From Candidatus Cloacimonadota bacterium (GTDB lineage Bacteria > Cloacimonadota > Cloacimonadia > JGIOTU-2), in assembly GCA_034722995.1 (NCBI GenBank), contig JAYEOL010000064.1:1-37056 (forward strand): a DNA stretch of 37,056 nt. Direction: 5' to 3'. This document shows positions 17,686 through 25,706 of this stretch, piece after piece. How positions within the stretch are numbered: the stretch's first letter is position 1; the number at the start of each line of letters is the position of its first letter. A program made the position numbers and the translations under genes. The notes under the pieces were generated by a model. It worked only from the letters and a program-made list of their open reading frames with translations. It had not been told where the DNA came from and made no database searches.

Positions 17686-18019
17686 TTAACGCACCGCAGA
17701 TAACAGCATGTTTGCCCGTCTGTTGCGGACAGGCAGTTCGCTTCGCTAATGTGTATCTTGTGATAGAGGAATAAGGAAGATTAAAGAGTCTTTTATTTAA
17801 TGGTTTAATGAAAACCCAGAAACTTGAATTAAGTTCCAATTCATCGGGACTTGATTTAAGTTTTGTGGAAATAACTCACAAATTCGAAACTTAACTAAGT
17901 TCTTACTACTTAAGTCAAGTTTCAAAATCATTTGTTTATATCCTGTATGTTGGAGTATATATAAATCTTAGTAAAAATAACATAAAAAAATAATTCAAAA
18001 CAAAAATTACAATATAATA
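17686..18019. repeat. Gene-free stretch with duplicated gene end and inverted repeats
   Basis: It contains a stem TGCCCGTC/GACAGGCA near 17712-17735, a 30-base copy of the end of the EF-Tu-like gene (17751-17780, 27 of 30 identical to 16753-16782), and an imperfect inverted repeat AAACTTGAATTAAGT near 17818 with ACTTAAGTCAAGTTT near 17909. No ORF with support. Confidence 0.6.
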
Positions 18020-18091
18020 ATGTCAGAACTATTAACTATTAAACAGGCAAGCAAATGGGCAAGTGAATATTTGGGGGAAGAATGGAATTAA
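18020..18091 (+). pseudogene. Truncated DNA-binding (excisionase/MerR-like) N-terminus, 23 aa
   Basis: ATG 18020 opens a short frame with SELLTIKQASKWASEYLG, which resembles the first helix-turn-helix of small excisionase-like DNA-binding proteins, then stops at 18091. The next gene starts inside its last codons. It is likely a remnant rather than a working protein, but could be a leader for the two small genes that follow. Confidence 0.35.
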
Positions 18092-18279
18092 TTGATAAAG
18101 ATGAGATTTTATTTTATATTTCAAAGGAAACAATACAATATGAGGCATTAGAAAAGATTGGAAGATATTTAACTGACGATGAATTAGAAATCGCAAAAGA
18201 AGGCTTAGAATGGGGATTGATGACAGATATTGATTCAGTATATAATACAATTCTTTTTGAAATGATACAAAAAGAGTAA
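18082..18279 (+). CDS. Small acidic protein, 65 aa (paralog of next gene)
   Basis: GGGGGA precedes ATG 18082. The acidic helical peptide contains LEKIGRYLTDDELEIAKEGLEWGL, then IDSVYNTILFEMI. The next gene has the same pattern (ELNRRLSDEELKMVETRLGDYI then EAINTTI), so the two are diverged tandem paralogs. No function is known to me for the family. Four bases separate them. Confidence 0.6.
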   Translation: MELIDKDEILFYISKETIQYEALEKIGRYLTDDELEIAKEGLEWGLMTDIDSVYNTILFEMIQKE

Positions 18280-18283
18280 ATAT

Positions 18284-18466
18284 ATGGAAAAAGATAAAAT
18301 AATCTATTCAATTAATATTGAAGATGTCCAAACAGTTGCAAAACAAGAATTAAATAGAAGACTATCAGATGAAGAACTAAAAATGGTTGAAACGAGATTA
18401 GGTGACTACATAGATTGGTATGAAGCAATAAATACAACCATTAATGAAATAACTAAAAAAATATAA
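18284..18466 (+). CDS. Small acidic protein, 60 aa (paralog of previous gene)
   Basis: A 60-aa peptide starting MEKDKIIYSINIEDVQ with the shared motif RRLSDEELKMV and IDWYEAI. It follows its paralog by four bases and so is probably on the same transcript. Size and charge suit a small regulator or inhibitor, but nothing in the sequence proves this. Confidence 0.6.
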   Translation: MEKDKIIYSINIEDVQTVAKQELNRRLSDEELKMVETRLGDYIDWYEAINTTINEITKKI

Positions 18467-18614
18467 TTCTTCAATAAAAATTTCACCAAAGAAATAAATA
18501 AAAAGTTGATTATAGCTATAAACTATTAACTCTCCTCACTTAAAAAAATTGACACAAACACTTTAAATACAATTTCTATCTACGCATAAATATTAAATAG
18601 ATTAATCTGTGTTT

Positions 18615-18668
18615 ACCCCGTGTAATCCCCGATTTAATCGGGGAGAAGCGTTTTATATTACACGGGGT
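18615..18668. repeat. Nested palindromic repeat upstream of metG
   Basis: ACCCCGTGTAAT (18615-18626) pairs with ATTACACGGGGT (18657-18668). Nested inside is the perfect palindrome CCCCGATT-T-AATCGGGG (18627-18643). A close relative of the inner palindrome (15 of 17 bases) lies inside the miaB coding sequence at 34961-34977. It ends 30 bases before metG and might affect its transcript. Confidence 0.65.
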
Positions 18669-18697
18669 GAATCAGTGGCTAAAATCAAAATAGAAAT

Positions 18698-20716
18698 ATG
18701 GCAAAAGAAAAATATTTAGTTACCAGTGCTCTTCCATACGCTAATGGTGATTTGCATATTGGACATCTTGCAGGTGCATATCTACCTGCAGATATATTTG
18801 TAAGGTTTCAAAAATTGCTTGGAAATGATGTAATTTATATCTGTGGGACAGACGAACACGGTACACCAATTTCAATAAAAGCAGACCAGAAAAAAGTTCC
18901 TCCAAGAAAAATCGTAGCCAAATACCATAGAAGAATCAAATCGGTTTTTGAAGGACTTAATTTTTGTTTTGATAATTTTTCAGGAACTGCTCGTCCAGTG
19001 CACTACGAAATCTCACAGAAATTCTTTACCAATCTATTAAAAAATGGTTATATAACCACACATACAAACAAACAGCTTTATTGTCCTCATTGTAAACGCT
19101 TTTTGCCGGACAGATATGTTGAAGGTGAATGTCCATTTTGTCATTCTAAAGAAGCTCGGGGAGACCAATGTGATGCTTGTGGAAAACTTATTGACGCCAT
19201 TCAACTAATAAATCCTGTTTGCATAACATGTGGCGATACACCAATTATTAAAGAAACAACAAACTGGTTTCTGAATCTGCCGAAATTTTCAGATAAACTT
19301 AAAAAATGGATTGAATCAAAAACTGAGTGGAAAGATAATGTTAAAAAGTTCATCCTTGGCTGGTTAAAATCTGGCTTAAAAGAAAGAGCAATTACCCGAG
19401 ACCTTGATTGGGGTGTTCCAGTTCCTCTTGAAAATGCAAAAGGGAAGGTAATTTATGTCTGGTTTGAGGCTCCAATCGGATACATTTCATCAACTATTGA
19501 ATGGGCAGAAAGAATTGGTCAACCAGAAAAATGGAAAGATTACTGGTTTGATAAAGAAAGAAAACTAATTCATTTTATCGGTAAAGACAACATTCCATTT
19601 CATACAATAATTTGGCCCGCTGTTCTGATGGGTCAAGACGAAGATTATATCTTACCTTATGATGTTCCAGCAAATGAATATCTTAATCTGGAAGGAAGGA
19701 AAATCTCCACAAGCAAAAACTGGGCTGTGTGGATTAATGAATATTTAGAAGATTTCCCTGCTGACCCGTTACGGTATTATCTCGCTGCCAATGCTCCTGA
19801 AAACAAGGACTGTGATTTTGTATGGAAAGAATTTCAAGAAAAATATAATACAGATTTAGCGAACATCCTTGGTAATTTTGCTAATCGTGTATTTAAATTT
19901 TCAAAAAGATATTTTGATGGAAAAATTTGTATTCCAAAAACATTTTCAAATTTATCAAATGAAACTTGGATAAATGCTCGTGCTATTGCTACAATTGAAG
20001 CAAAAGGTTATTATCAAAGTTATAAAGTACGAAAAGCTATAAAACGGATTATAGATATTGCTCGGGAGGGCAATAGATATTTCGATATAACAAAACCCTG
20101 GATTGAGATCAAACAGGATAAGAAAAAAGCTGAAGAAACTATTTTTATTTGTCTCGAACTTTTACGAATGATCTCAATAGTTCTCTCACCTATAATACCA
20201 GAAAGTATGAAAAAGCTTAGAAAAATGATGAATCTTCCTGATAAAATGTTATGGAAAAATATTAAGTATGAATTTAAAGAAGAAATTGTTTTAGGAAAAA
20301 TTGAAACACTCTTTGAAAAAATTTCTGATGATACAATAGAAAAACAGATAAAAAAATTGAAAGGAATCTATATGCATGAAGAAAAAAGCAAAAAAATAAT
20401 TGATTTTGAAACATTTCAGGAACTTGATTTAAGAATTGCAGAAATAATATCTGCAGAGAAAGTCAAAAATACAGATAAACTTCTGAAGTTGAAAATCGCA
20501 GTTGGAGATAATATCAAGCAGATTATAGCAGGAATTGTAAAACATTACGCAGTTGAAGATTTAATTGGCAAAAAAATTCTAATAATGAACAATCTCAAGC
20601 CAATCATTATCAAAGGCGAGAAATCTGAAGCAATGCTTTTGGCGGCAATTGATGGTGATAATTTGTCCCTTCTGATTCCGGAAAAAGATATTTCAAAAGG
20701 CAGCAAAGTGTTGTGA
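18698..20716 (+). CDS. metG: Methionyl-tRNA synthetase with C-terminal tRNA-binding domain
   Basis: A 672-aa cytoplasmic enzyme that charges tRNA-Met. The HIGH motif is in LPYANGDLHIGHLAGAYLP, a zinc-binding insert has four Cys pairs (CPHC, CPFC, CDAC, CITC), and the KMSKS loop appears as GRKISTSKNW. The anticodon-binding helical domain follows, and residues from about 565 form the EMAP/Arc1p-type tRNA-binding domain (FQELDLRIAEI, KLLKLKIAVGD, IIAGI, MNNLKP, GEKSEAMLLAA). The full length and all motifs suggest an active enzyme. The ribosome binding site is weak. Confidence 0.96.
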   Translation: MAKEKYLVTSALPYANGDLHIGHLAGAYLPADIFVRFQKLLGNDVIYICGTDEHGTPISIKADQKKVPPRKIVAKYHRRIKSVFEGLNFCFDNFSGTARPVHYEISQKFFTNLLKNGYITTHTNKQLYCPHCKRFLPDRYVEGECPFCHSKEARGDQCDACGKLIDAIQLINPVCITCGDTPIIKETTNWFLNLPKFSDKLKKWIESKTEWKDNVKKFILGWLKSGLKERAITRDLDWGVPVPLENAKGKVIYVWFEAPIGYISSTIEWAERIGQPEKWKDYWFDKERKLIHFIGKDNIPFHTIIWPAVLMGQDEDYILPYDVPANEYLNLEGRKISTSKNWAVWINEYLEDFPADPLRYYLAANAPENKDCDFVWKEFQEKYNTDLANILGNFANRVFKFSKRYFDGKICIPKTFSNLSNETWINARAIATIEAKGYYQSYKVRKAIKRIIDIAREGNRYFDITKPWIEIKQDKKKAEETIFICLELLRMISIVLSPIIPESMKKLRKMMNLPDKMLWKNIKYEFKEEIVLGKIETLFEKISDDTIEKQIKKLKGIYMHEEKSKKIIDFETFQELDLRIAEIISAEKVKNTDKLLKLKIAVGDNIKQIIAGIVKHYAVEDLIGKKILIMNNLKPIIIKGEKSEAMLLAAIDGDNLSLLIPEKDISKGSKVL

Positions 20717-20886
20717 TGAAAAAATTATCTCTTAACTTCCTTATCTCCATTATTATCTTAATTTTTCCAATCTTTTCATTATATAGCGCATCAAAAAGTA
20801 TAACTAATTTTCATATAGGTTTGCTTATATTTGGTTTCAAATTTTTGGTTAATTTCATCAACCGCAGTTTTGTAACCCAAATATAA
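20716..20886 (+). pseudogene. Truncated secreted-protein gene: signal peptide only, fused to the antisense of the barrel gene
   Basis: An ATG at 20716 overlaps the metG stop as TGATG. It encodes a good signal peptide (MKKLSLNFLISIIIL, then FPIFSLYSA), but after about 25 residues the frame runs into the 3' end of the convergent barrel gene and stops at 20886. This looks like a gene formerly coupled to metG whose body was lost when the minus-strand block to the right joined here. Confidence 0.45.
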
Positions 20887-22839
20887 ATTGCAATCAGGCT
20901 TGAATTCCCAGCGGAAATTAGAAAAGAAACCCAAATACATTGTTAGATCGTCAGACTTATAATTATTAAAACGCAACCCATTATTAAATGAGATATTATT
21001 ATAAATATCCAAACCAATATCTCCATTCGCTATCCAATATTCATCGTCAATTCCTGAATCCTCTGGTATGTCATACCACTTATAATTAGCTGCATAAACA
21101 CTATAGGAAAAGTATTTGGTTAAATTTCCCCAAACTGAAAACTTACTATAAAATTTATCATAAGTGTTAAAGAGATTGTAATTTAATTCTTTCCCTTTGC
21201 TAATGGTAATACTAAAACCAAACCAATTCAATTTATTCCAAGAAACACCACTGTAAACTTTGTGCCAATCAAAAATTTTGTTTAAATAATTTATCTGACC
21301 CATACAATATTTTGTCCATAAATTAATTTTATGTTGAGTATAACACCATACATTTATACCTATATTTTGGTCAAATAATTCTCCTGAACCATTGAACATA
21401 GCCTTTTGCCCCCATATACTACCTCCAAAATATTTAATTACTTTGCTATTAGGTTCTGTATATTGGTCGATATCTAAAAACATATTGTGATAATTTTTTT
21501 CATATATCTGTCCCATATCAACAAAATAATTTTTGCTTATTTTACCGCCCCCAACTGACCAAGAAAAATCTCCTTTCTTGCCATCATAATAACCATAAAC
21601 AGAGTAACCTTTTTTAATTTCTGTTTCATCTTTTATAGAAGTGTCTATCTCAAATTTTATCAATTGATTATTAGTAAATTCCCAAACAGGTTCAAGGTGA
21701 AATACTTCATTATGATAATTTTTATTCATTCTGTTTAATAAAGTCATTTGAACAGAGAAATTGTTCCATTTTGGTTTGAACGCAAGCATATTATAAATAT
21801 CATCGTAATTAGTTATTATTCCATCCTCTATTATCTTTTTATCCAGAGCAGATAGAAACCCATAAGAAAATCTTTCAGAATTTCCGGTCAATTTTATCCC
21901 ACATCGCGGTTGCATAATATGACGGGAATAAAATAATTCACTATCTACACCGAAAACATCCAAATCCTCTATAAAGAAAAACCTGTTTTCATGATAAGTT
22001 GGAGCATATATTAAATTATAAATATCAGCCTCAGAATCAATTGGAACATCAGAAAAATCAGGGTTAATACTTAACTTTAATTTTGTGGAAAAACTGGGGT
22101 TAAAAGAAAAATCCAATCCAACATTGTAAGGATCAAAAGATACTGTTTTCTCAATCATATCATACTTTTTGATAAGATATGGACTAAGACGGTAGTTTTT
22201 GGCTTTATTGATTTTTTCATTGATAGTAATATCATAAGCTTTACGAAAGTAATCTTTACCCATATTAGTCGGCATATAAGGAATAGAATAAAATTCGTCA
22301 TCTTTATAAAAATACCGAGTAAAAATTATATTCCATTTATATGGTGGGTTGCCAAAAAAACGTAGGTCTTTGAACGGGATTATCATTAAAGATTGCCAGA
22401 TATCCTCAGAAATTTCGTTTTTGTATGTATAATTACTATTCCAACCTAAGTCCATCTTCAAATCAGGATTGCGAATGCCATCATATTTATTACCAAAAGG
22501 AAAGGAACAAAACATATAGGCATAATAATTTTTTACATCTGTAATAATTTGTATTCTTAAAAAGTCATTATTAGACCATTCATCTTTTCCGACAAACTTT
22601 CCTCTGGCAAATTGTTCATCTATTTTTGCTTCCCAAAGCACATACAAATTATCCCCATCATGCCATAACCAAATATCTGTTTTAAGTGGGCAGGCAAGCG
22701 AATCCTTAGGATAAATTCGCACAAAATCTGAGAGATGATTGCTGTTGGTTTTGAGCTCTTCTTCAGAGAAAGGAATTTCTAAACCAAAGCAGTTTAATGA
22801 TAAAAAAATAATGATAGCGACTAATATGTATCCTCTTAT
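20791..22839 (-). CDS. DUF5916-type outer-membrane beta-barrel protein with CBM9-like N-terminus (likely ATA start)
   Basis: About 682 aa from ATA 22839, or 643 aa from the first usual start, GTG 22722. The N-terminal part (WLWHDGDNLYVLWEAKID, DIWQSLMIIPFKDLRF) is CBM9-like, and INPDFSDVPIDSEADIYNL then YHENRFFFIED is the DUF5916 signature. The rest is aromatic beta strands ending in ISYTF, the terminal aromatic of outer-membrane barrels. In frame upstream of GTG a signal peptide is encoded (RGYILVAIIIFLSLNCFG), with GGAG five bases before an ATA codon, so translation probably starts there. It follows the ABC exporter by 39 bases and could be its outer-membrane partner; ligand unknown. Confidence 0.8.
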   Translation of the reverse strand: MRGYILVAIIIFLSLNCFGLEIPFSEEELKTNSNHLSDFVRIYPKDSLACPLKTDIWLWHDGDNLYVLWEAKIDEQFARGKFVGKDEWSNNDFLRIQIITDVKNYYAYMFCSFPFGNKYDGIRNPDLKMDLGWNSNYTYKNEISEDIWQSLMIIPFKDLRFFGNPPYKWNIIFTRYFYKDDEFYSIPYMPTNMGKDYFRKAYDITINEKINKAKNYRLSPYLIKKYDMIEKTVSFDPYNVGLDFSFNPSFSTKLKLSINPDFSDVPIDSEADIYNLIYAPTYHENRFFFIEDLDVFGVDSELFYSRHIMQPRCGIKLTGNSERFSYGFLSALDKKIIEDGIITNYDDIYNMLAFKPKWNNFSVQMTLLNRMNKNYHNEVFHLEPVWEFTNNQLIKFEIDTSIKDETEIKKGYSVYGYYDGKKGDFSWSVGGGKISKNYFVDMGQIYEKNYHNMFLDIDQYTEPNSKVIKYFGGSIWGQKAMFNGSGELFDQNIGINVWCYTQHKINLWTKYCMGQINYLNKIFDWHKVYSGVSWNKLNWFGFSITISKGKELNYNLFNTYDKFYSKFSVWGNLTKYFSYSVYAANYKWYDIPEDSGIDDEYWIANGDIGLDIYNNISFNNGLRFNNYKSDDLTMYLGFFSNFRWEFKPDCNLYLGYKTAVDEINQKFETKYKQTYMKISYTF

Positions 22840-22878
22840 TTTAACTCCAATCTGATATAACTTCAGAGATATAGTTTT

Positions 22879-24777
22879 TTAAAATTTGTAATCATATAAT
22901 TTTTTATAATTGTTATTCATTTTAATTAACTCATTGTGAGTCCCTTGTTCTATAATTCTTCCATTATCCAGAACAAGAATTTTATTACATTTTCGCGTGA
23001 TTGTTAAATGATGTGTAATGACAAAAATAATCATATCTTCAGGCAAATTAATAATTGTTTTATTAATAAAGCTTTCACTTATCGGATCAATATTGGAGGT
23101 TGCTTCATCTAAAATCAATATCTTTGGATTTCTTATTAATGCTCGAGCAATTGCAATCCTCTGTTTCTGACCAACTGATAAATTCGCACCTTTTTCTCCA
23201 ACAATCGTTTTATATCCAATTGGTAATTGTTTGATAAACTCATCCGCATAAGCTTGTTTTGCAGATAAATAAATCTCCTCCTCGCTTGCTCGACCATTGC
23301 CAAATTTGATATTATTGTAAATCGTATCATTAAACAGATACGGTTCTTGCTCAACAATGGCTACCTGTCTTCGTAAAGCTATTAATTCTGATGTAACTAA
23401 TCTCCTACCATTTAGAATTATATCACCTTCATCTATCTCATATAAACCTGCAAGAAGTCGCAGTAAAGTTGTCTTTCCCCCTCCAGAACTGCCCACAATA
23501 CCTATCTTCTCACCATTTCTTGCTGTGAAACTTATTCCTTTTAATATTTCTTCTTCTACAATTTTATTTGTAATGAGATTTTTATCCTTAAGATTTTTAA
23601 ATTTTATTCCATTAATATCTTCTTCTCTGTGCCTCTGTGCCTCTGTGGCAACTCTTTTCTCATAGGAAAAATGAACATTCCCAAAAGCTAATTGCTCAAT
23701 CTTTTCTGGCAAAACTATCTCTTTATCTATCCTTTCTTCAGGCAAATCAAAAAGTTCTCTAACCCTTTCCAATGCCATTAGTGACTTCTGTATCTGTATA
23801 TTGACATTTATCAATCTACTTGTTGGACCAAACAAATAACCCACAAACGAATTGAAAGCAATGAGTGAACCGAGAGTTAGATTTCCCTGTATTATCTCAT
23901 AACCACCATAACCTATAATTACTATTGGTGCAAGTCCACCTAAAAAGCCGGTTACTGTGCTGTTGAGAAAAGATGTTTTTCCCAGTTTGATATTTGAACG
24001 AAATGCCTGCTTCGCTCTTTTGATATATCGCAAAAGATTGTATTTATATTTCAAAAAGACCTTAATCAACTCAACCATATTAAGCGACTCTTCTAATTGT
24101 CTCGTTGTCTGCGCATTATCCTCATAAAATACTTTTGATAATTTACGAATTATCTTGCTAAAATAGATTGTGGATGCTACAAAAAAAGGCAGAATTGTAA
24201 TGGAAATCAGTGCCAGTTTCCAGTGAATAATAAAGATTGCCATAACTCCAACAAGAAAGGTAAGAATATCCTTTATTATCATTATAACAGTATCAGCAAA
24301 CAAAGTTCGTATCCTGTCTGTATCGTCATTTATGCGGGAGATAAGATAACCTGTGCCGTATTTTTTGTTTATCTTAAGTGGAAGTTTATTTATTTTCTCC
24401 AGCAAATCCAATCTGATGCTTAAAATTACTTTTGTATTGATTTTGTAAAAGAGAAGTCCTTGAAAATAGCCAACTACTTTCATAAAGATAAGCAAGCCCA
24501 ATACAAGCAGGATTAAAAACAATAATTCTTGCAGGTTTTTGTTTGGAAGTGTTTTGTCTATTATGTGGCGTGTAATAAGCGGAGTGGGTAGGATGAGGAT
24601 GGAGAGAAGGAATACGGAGATGCCACCTATTATTAGACTGGTGATGTGTTTTTTGAAATATGGGGTGAGGAAGCGGAAAATGAGGTTAGTGTTCATTTGT
24701 TTATTTTCAAAAAGTAATGTACTTATTTTATTGCCAATAATTTTAAGTTTCCTCATCCTATAAACATAAATAGACAT
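22879..24777 (-). CDS. ABC exporter (fused membrane and ATPase domains)
   Basis: Up to 632 aa; ATG 24696 (MNTNLIFRFL) is an alternative start. Six membrane helices (about 40-320) are followed by a nucleotide-binding domain: Walker A GSSGGGKTTLL, Q-loop VEQEPYLF, signature LSVGQKQRIAIARAL, Walker B ILILDEATSNID, and the H-loop VITHHL. All motifs are intact. There is no C39 peptidase domain. Between the first ATPase strand (FGNVHFSYEKR) and ILKGISF lies an extra stretch of about 35 residues starting VATEAQRHREED, which is encoded by a dispersed repeat. It lies downstream of the peptide maturases and is the probable exporter of their product. Confidence 0.88.
   Translation of the reverse strand: MSIYVYRMRKLKIIGNKISTLLFENKQMNTNLIFRFLTPYFKKHITSLIIGGISVFLLSILILPTPLITRHIIDKTLPNKNLQELLFLILLVLGLLIFMKVVGYFQGLLFYKINTKVILSIRLDLLEKINKLPLKINKKYGTGYLISRINDDTDRIRTLFADTVIMIIKDILTFLVGVMAIFIIHWKLALISITILPFFVASTIYFSKIIRKLSKVFYEDNAQTTRQLEESLNMVELIKVFLKYKYNLLRYIKRAKQAFRSNIKLGKTSFLNSTVTGFLGGLAPIVIIGYGGYEIIQGNLTLGSLIAFNSFVGYLFGPTSRLINVNIQIQKSLMALERVRELFDLPEERIDKEIVLPEKIEQLAFGNVHFSYEKRVATEAQRHREEDINGIKFKNLKDKNLITNKIVEEEILKGISFTARNGEKIGIVGSSGGGKTTLLRLLAGLYEIDEGDIILNGRRLVTSELIALRRQVAIVEQEPYLFNDTIYNNIKFGNGRASEEEIYLSAKQAYADEFIKQLPIGYKTIVGEKGANLSVGQKQRIAIARALIRNPKILILDEATSNIDPISESFINKTIINLPEDMIIFVITHHLTITRKCNKILVLDNGRIIEQGTHNELIKMNNNYKKLYDYKF
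23620..23651. repeat. Dispersed CTCTGTGCC-type repeat inside the ABC transporter frame
   Basis: Three near-copies of CTCTGTGCC/CTCTGTGGC in tandem on the plus strand are read on the minus strand as ATEAQRHREE. I know this sequence as a short repeat that appears, often between genes, in many unrelated bacterial genomes. Here it keeps the frame open and lengthens a surface loop of the ATPase domain. Confidence 0.65.
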
Positions 24778-24982
24778 TTTTTCTTAAAAAGTATACTTTG
24801 TAATTGTATTTAATTCTTGAGTTTTTTTCAGTATTTATTTCATCAGTTTTTTTAGAAATATATTATTTATCTTGTGGATTCTATTTAAACAATTGCTTAG
24901 TAGTAACCTAAACAATGCTCGTAAAACAACTCAAATAAATATATACTTTTTAGACATACTACACTTTTAAATTATATTATCT

Positions 24983-25008
24983 AATTATCTAAAATTTTAT
25001 AGATAATT
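24983..25008 (-). terminator. AT-only hairpin at the end of the TraB-like gene
   Basis: AATTATCT (24983-24990) and AGATAATT (25001-25008) can pair around the stop codon, followed on the minus strand by T/A-rich DNA. The stem is weak, so partial read-through into the ABC transporter gene is likely. The gap up to 24778 holds no ORF I can support. Confidence 0.3.
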
Positions 25009-25647
25009 TTCTATATATTCAATAAATATATCGTTTCTTTGACTAAGTTTTTTGTTTAGCCAAAATTTATGTGCCAAACCTACTGTTATTAGAATCTTTT
25101 TCCTTGGGTTTTCTTTTATAGTAGCACTTATTTTCTCATAAAATTTCATGTTCCATTTTTCCTTTACCTCCCACAAACTGGGAAGAAGTTTTTTACAGTA
25201 TTCATAAGCCATTTCATATAACAAGTCGAACCTTTTAGACTGAAGCATTTTTAAATTTTCACAAACAACAATTTTTTGGAAAATTCGTTCAAATTCATAA
25301 TAACATTCTAGCCTAATATTCTCGATTAATTCTTCCTTCATCCTTTTAATTACTAAATCTCTTTCTTTTCCCCATGCCATACCTTCAGGAGTATTGGGTT
25401 GAATAGGAATAATATTATAACCTTCTTTGGAGGCAAGAGGAATAATTATTTCAGGATACTCAGGTTTCGATTTGCAGGTTATAATCCCATCTAGTTGATC
25501 CTGGCTCAATTCAGCACATATAATATCTGAATTTATCTTTTTAATGAGATTTTTTAGAACTTTCATACTATAATAAGAAATTTTATGATGAAGTTTATGT
25601 ATTGTGCCTAATACAATTACTTTCGGGGGTATTCTTTCCTGTTCCAT
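24997..25647 (-). CDS. TraB/PrgY/TIKI-fold protein in the peptide cluster
   Basis: A 216-aa protein. VIVLGTIHKLHH (G14, H17), IICAELSQDQLDG (E46) and, near the end, ILITVGLAHKFWL (G190, H193) match the conserved GxxH, Glu and GxxH positions of the TraB/PrgY/TIKI superfamily. Animal TIKI proteins are metalloproteases and enterococcal TraB/PrgY blunt peptide pheromone signals. No membrane helix is present, unlike PrgY. It lies 59 bases after the radical SAM maturase. A role in cutting or limiting the modified peptide is inferred from family and position, not shown. Confidence 0.65.
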   Translation of the reverse strand: MEQERIPPKVIVLGTIHKLHHKISYYSMKVLKNLIKKINSDIICAELSQDQLDGIITCKSKPEYPEIIIPLASKEGYNIIPIQPNTPEGMAWGKERDLVIKRMKEELIENIRLECYYEFERIFQKIVVCENLKMLQSKRFDLLYEMAYEYCKKLLPSLWEVKEKWNMKFYEKISATIKENPRKKILITVGLAHKFWLNKKLSQRNDIFIEYIENYL

Positions 25648-25706
25648 AATAATAATGAAAAGATTACTTGAATAATTCTTTAGTCAAATATTTCTTCAGG
25701 TAAAAT

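Noticed and set aside
23357-23665. Plus-strand ORF of 102 codons
   Set aside because: Antisense to the ABC transporter ATPase domain; Ser/Leu-rich shadow.
24778-24996. A second small precursor peptide gene before the ABC transporter
   Set aside because: I found no frame with a ribosome binding site and cysteine-containing core in this gap.
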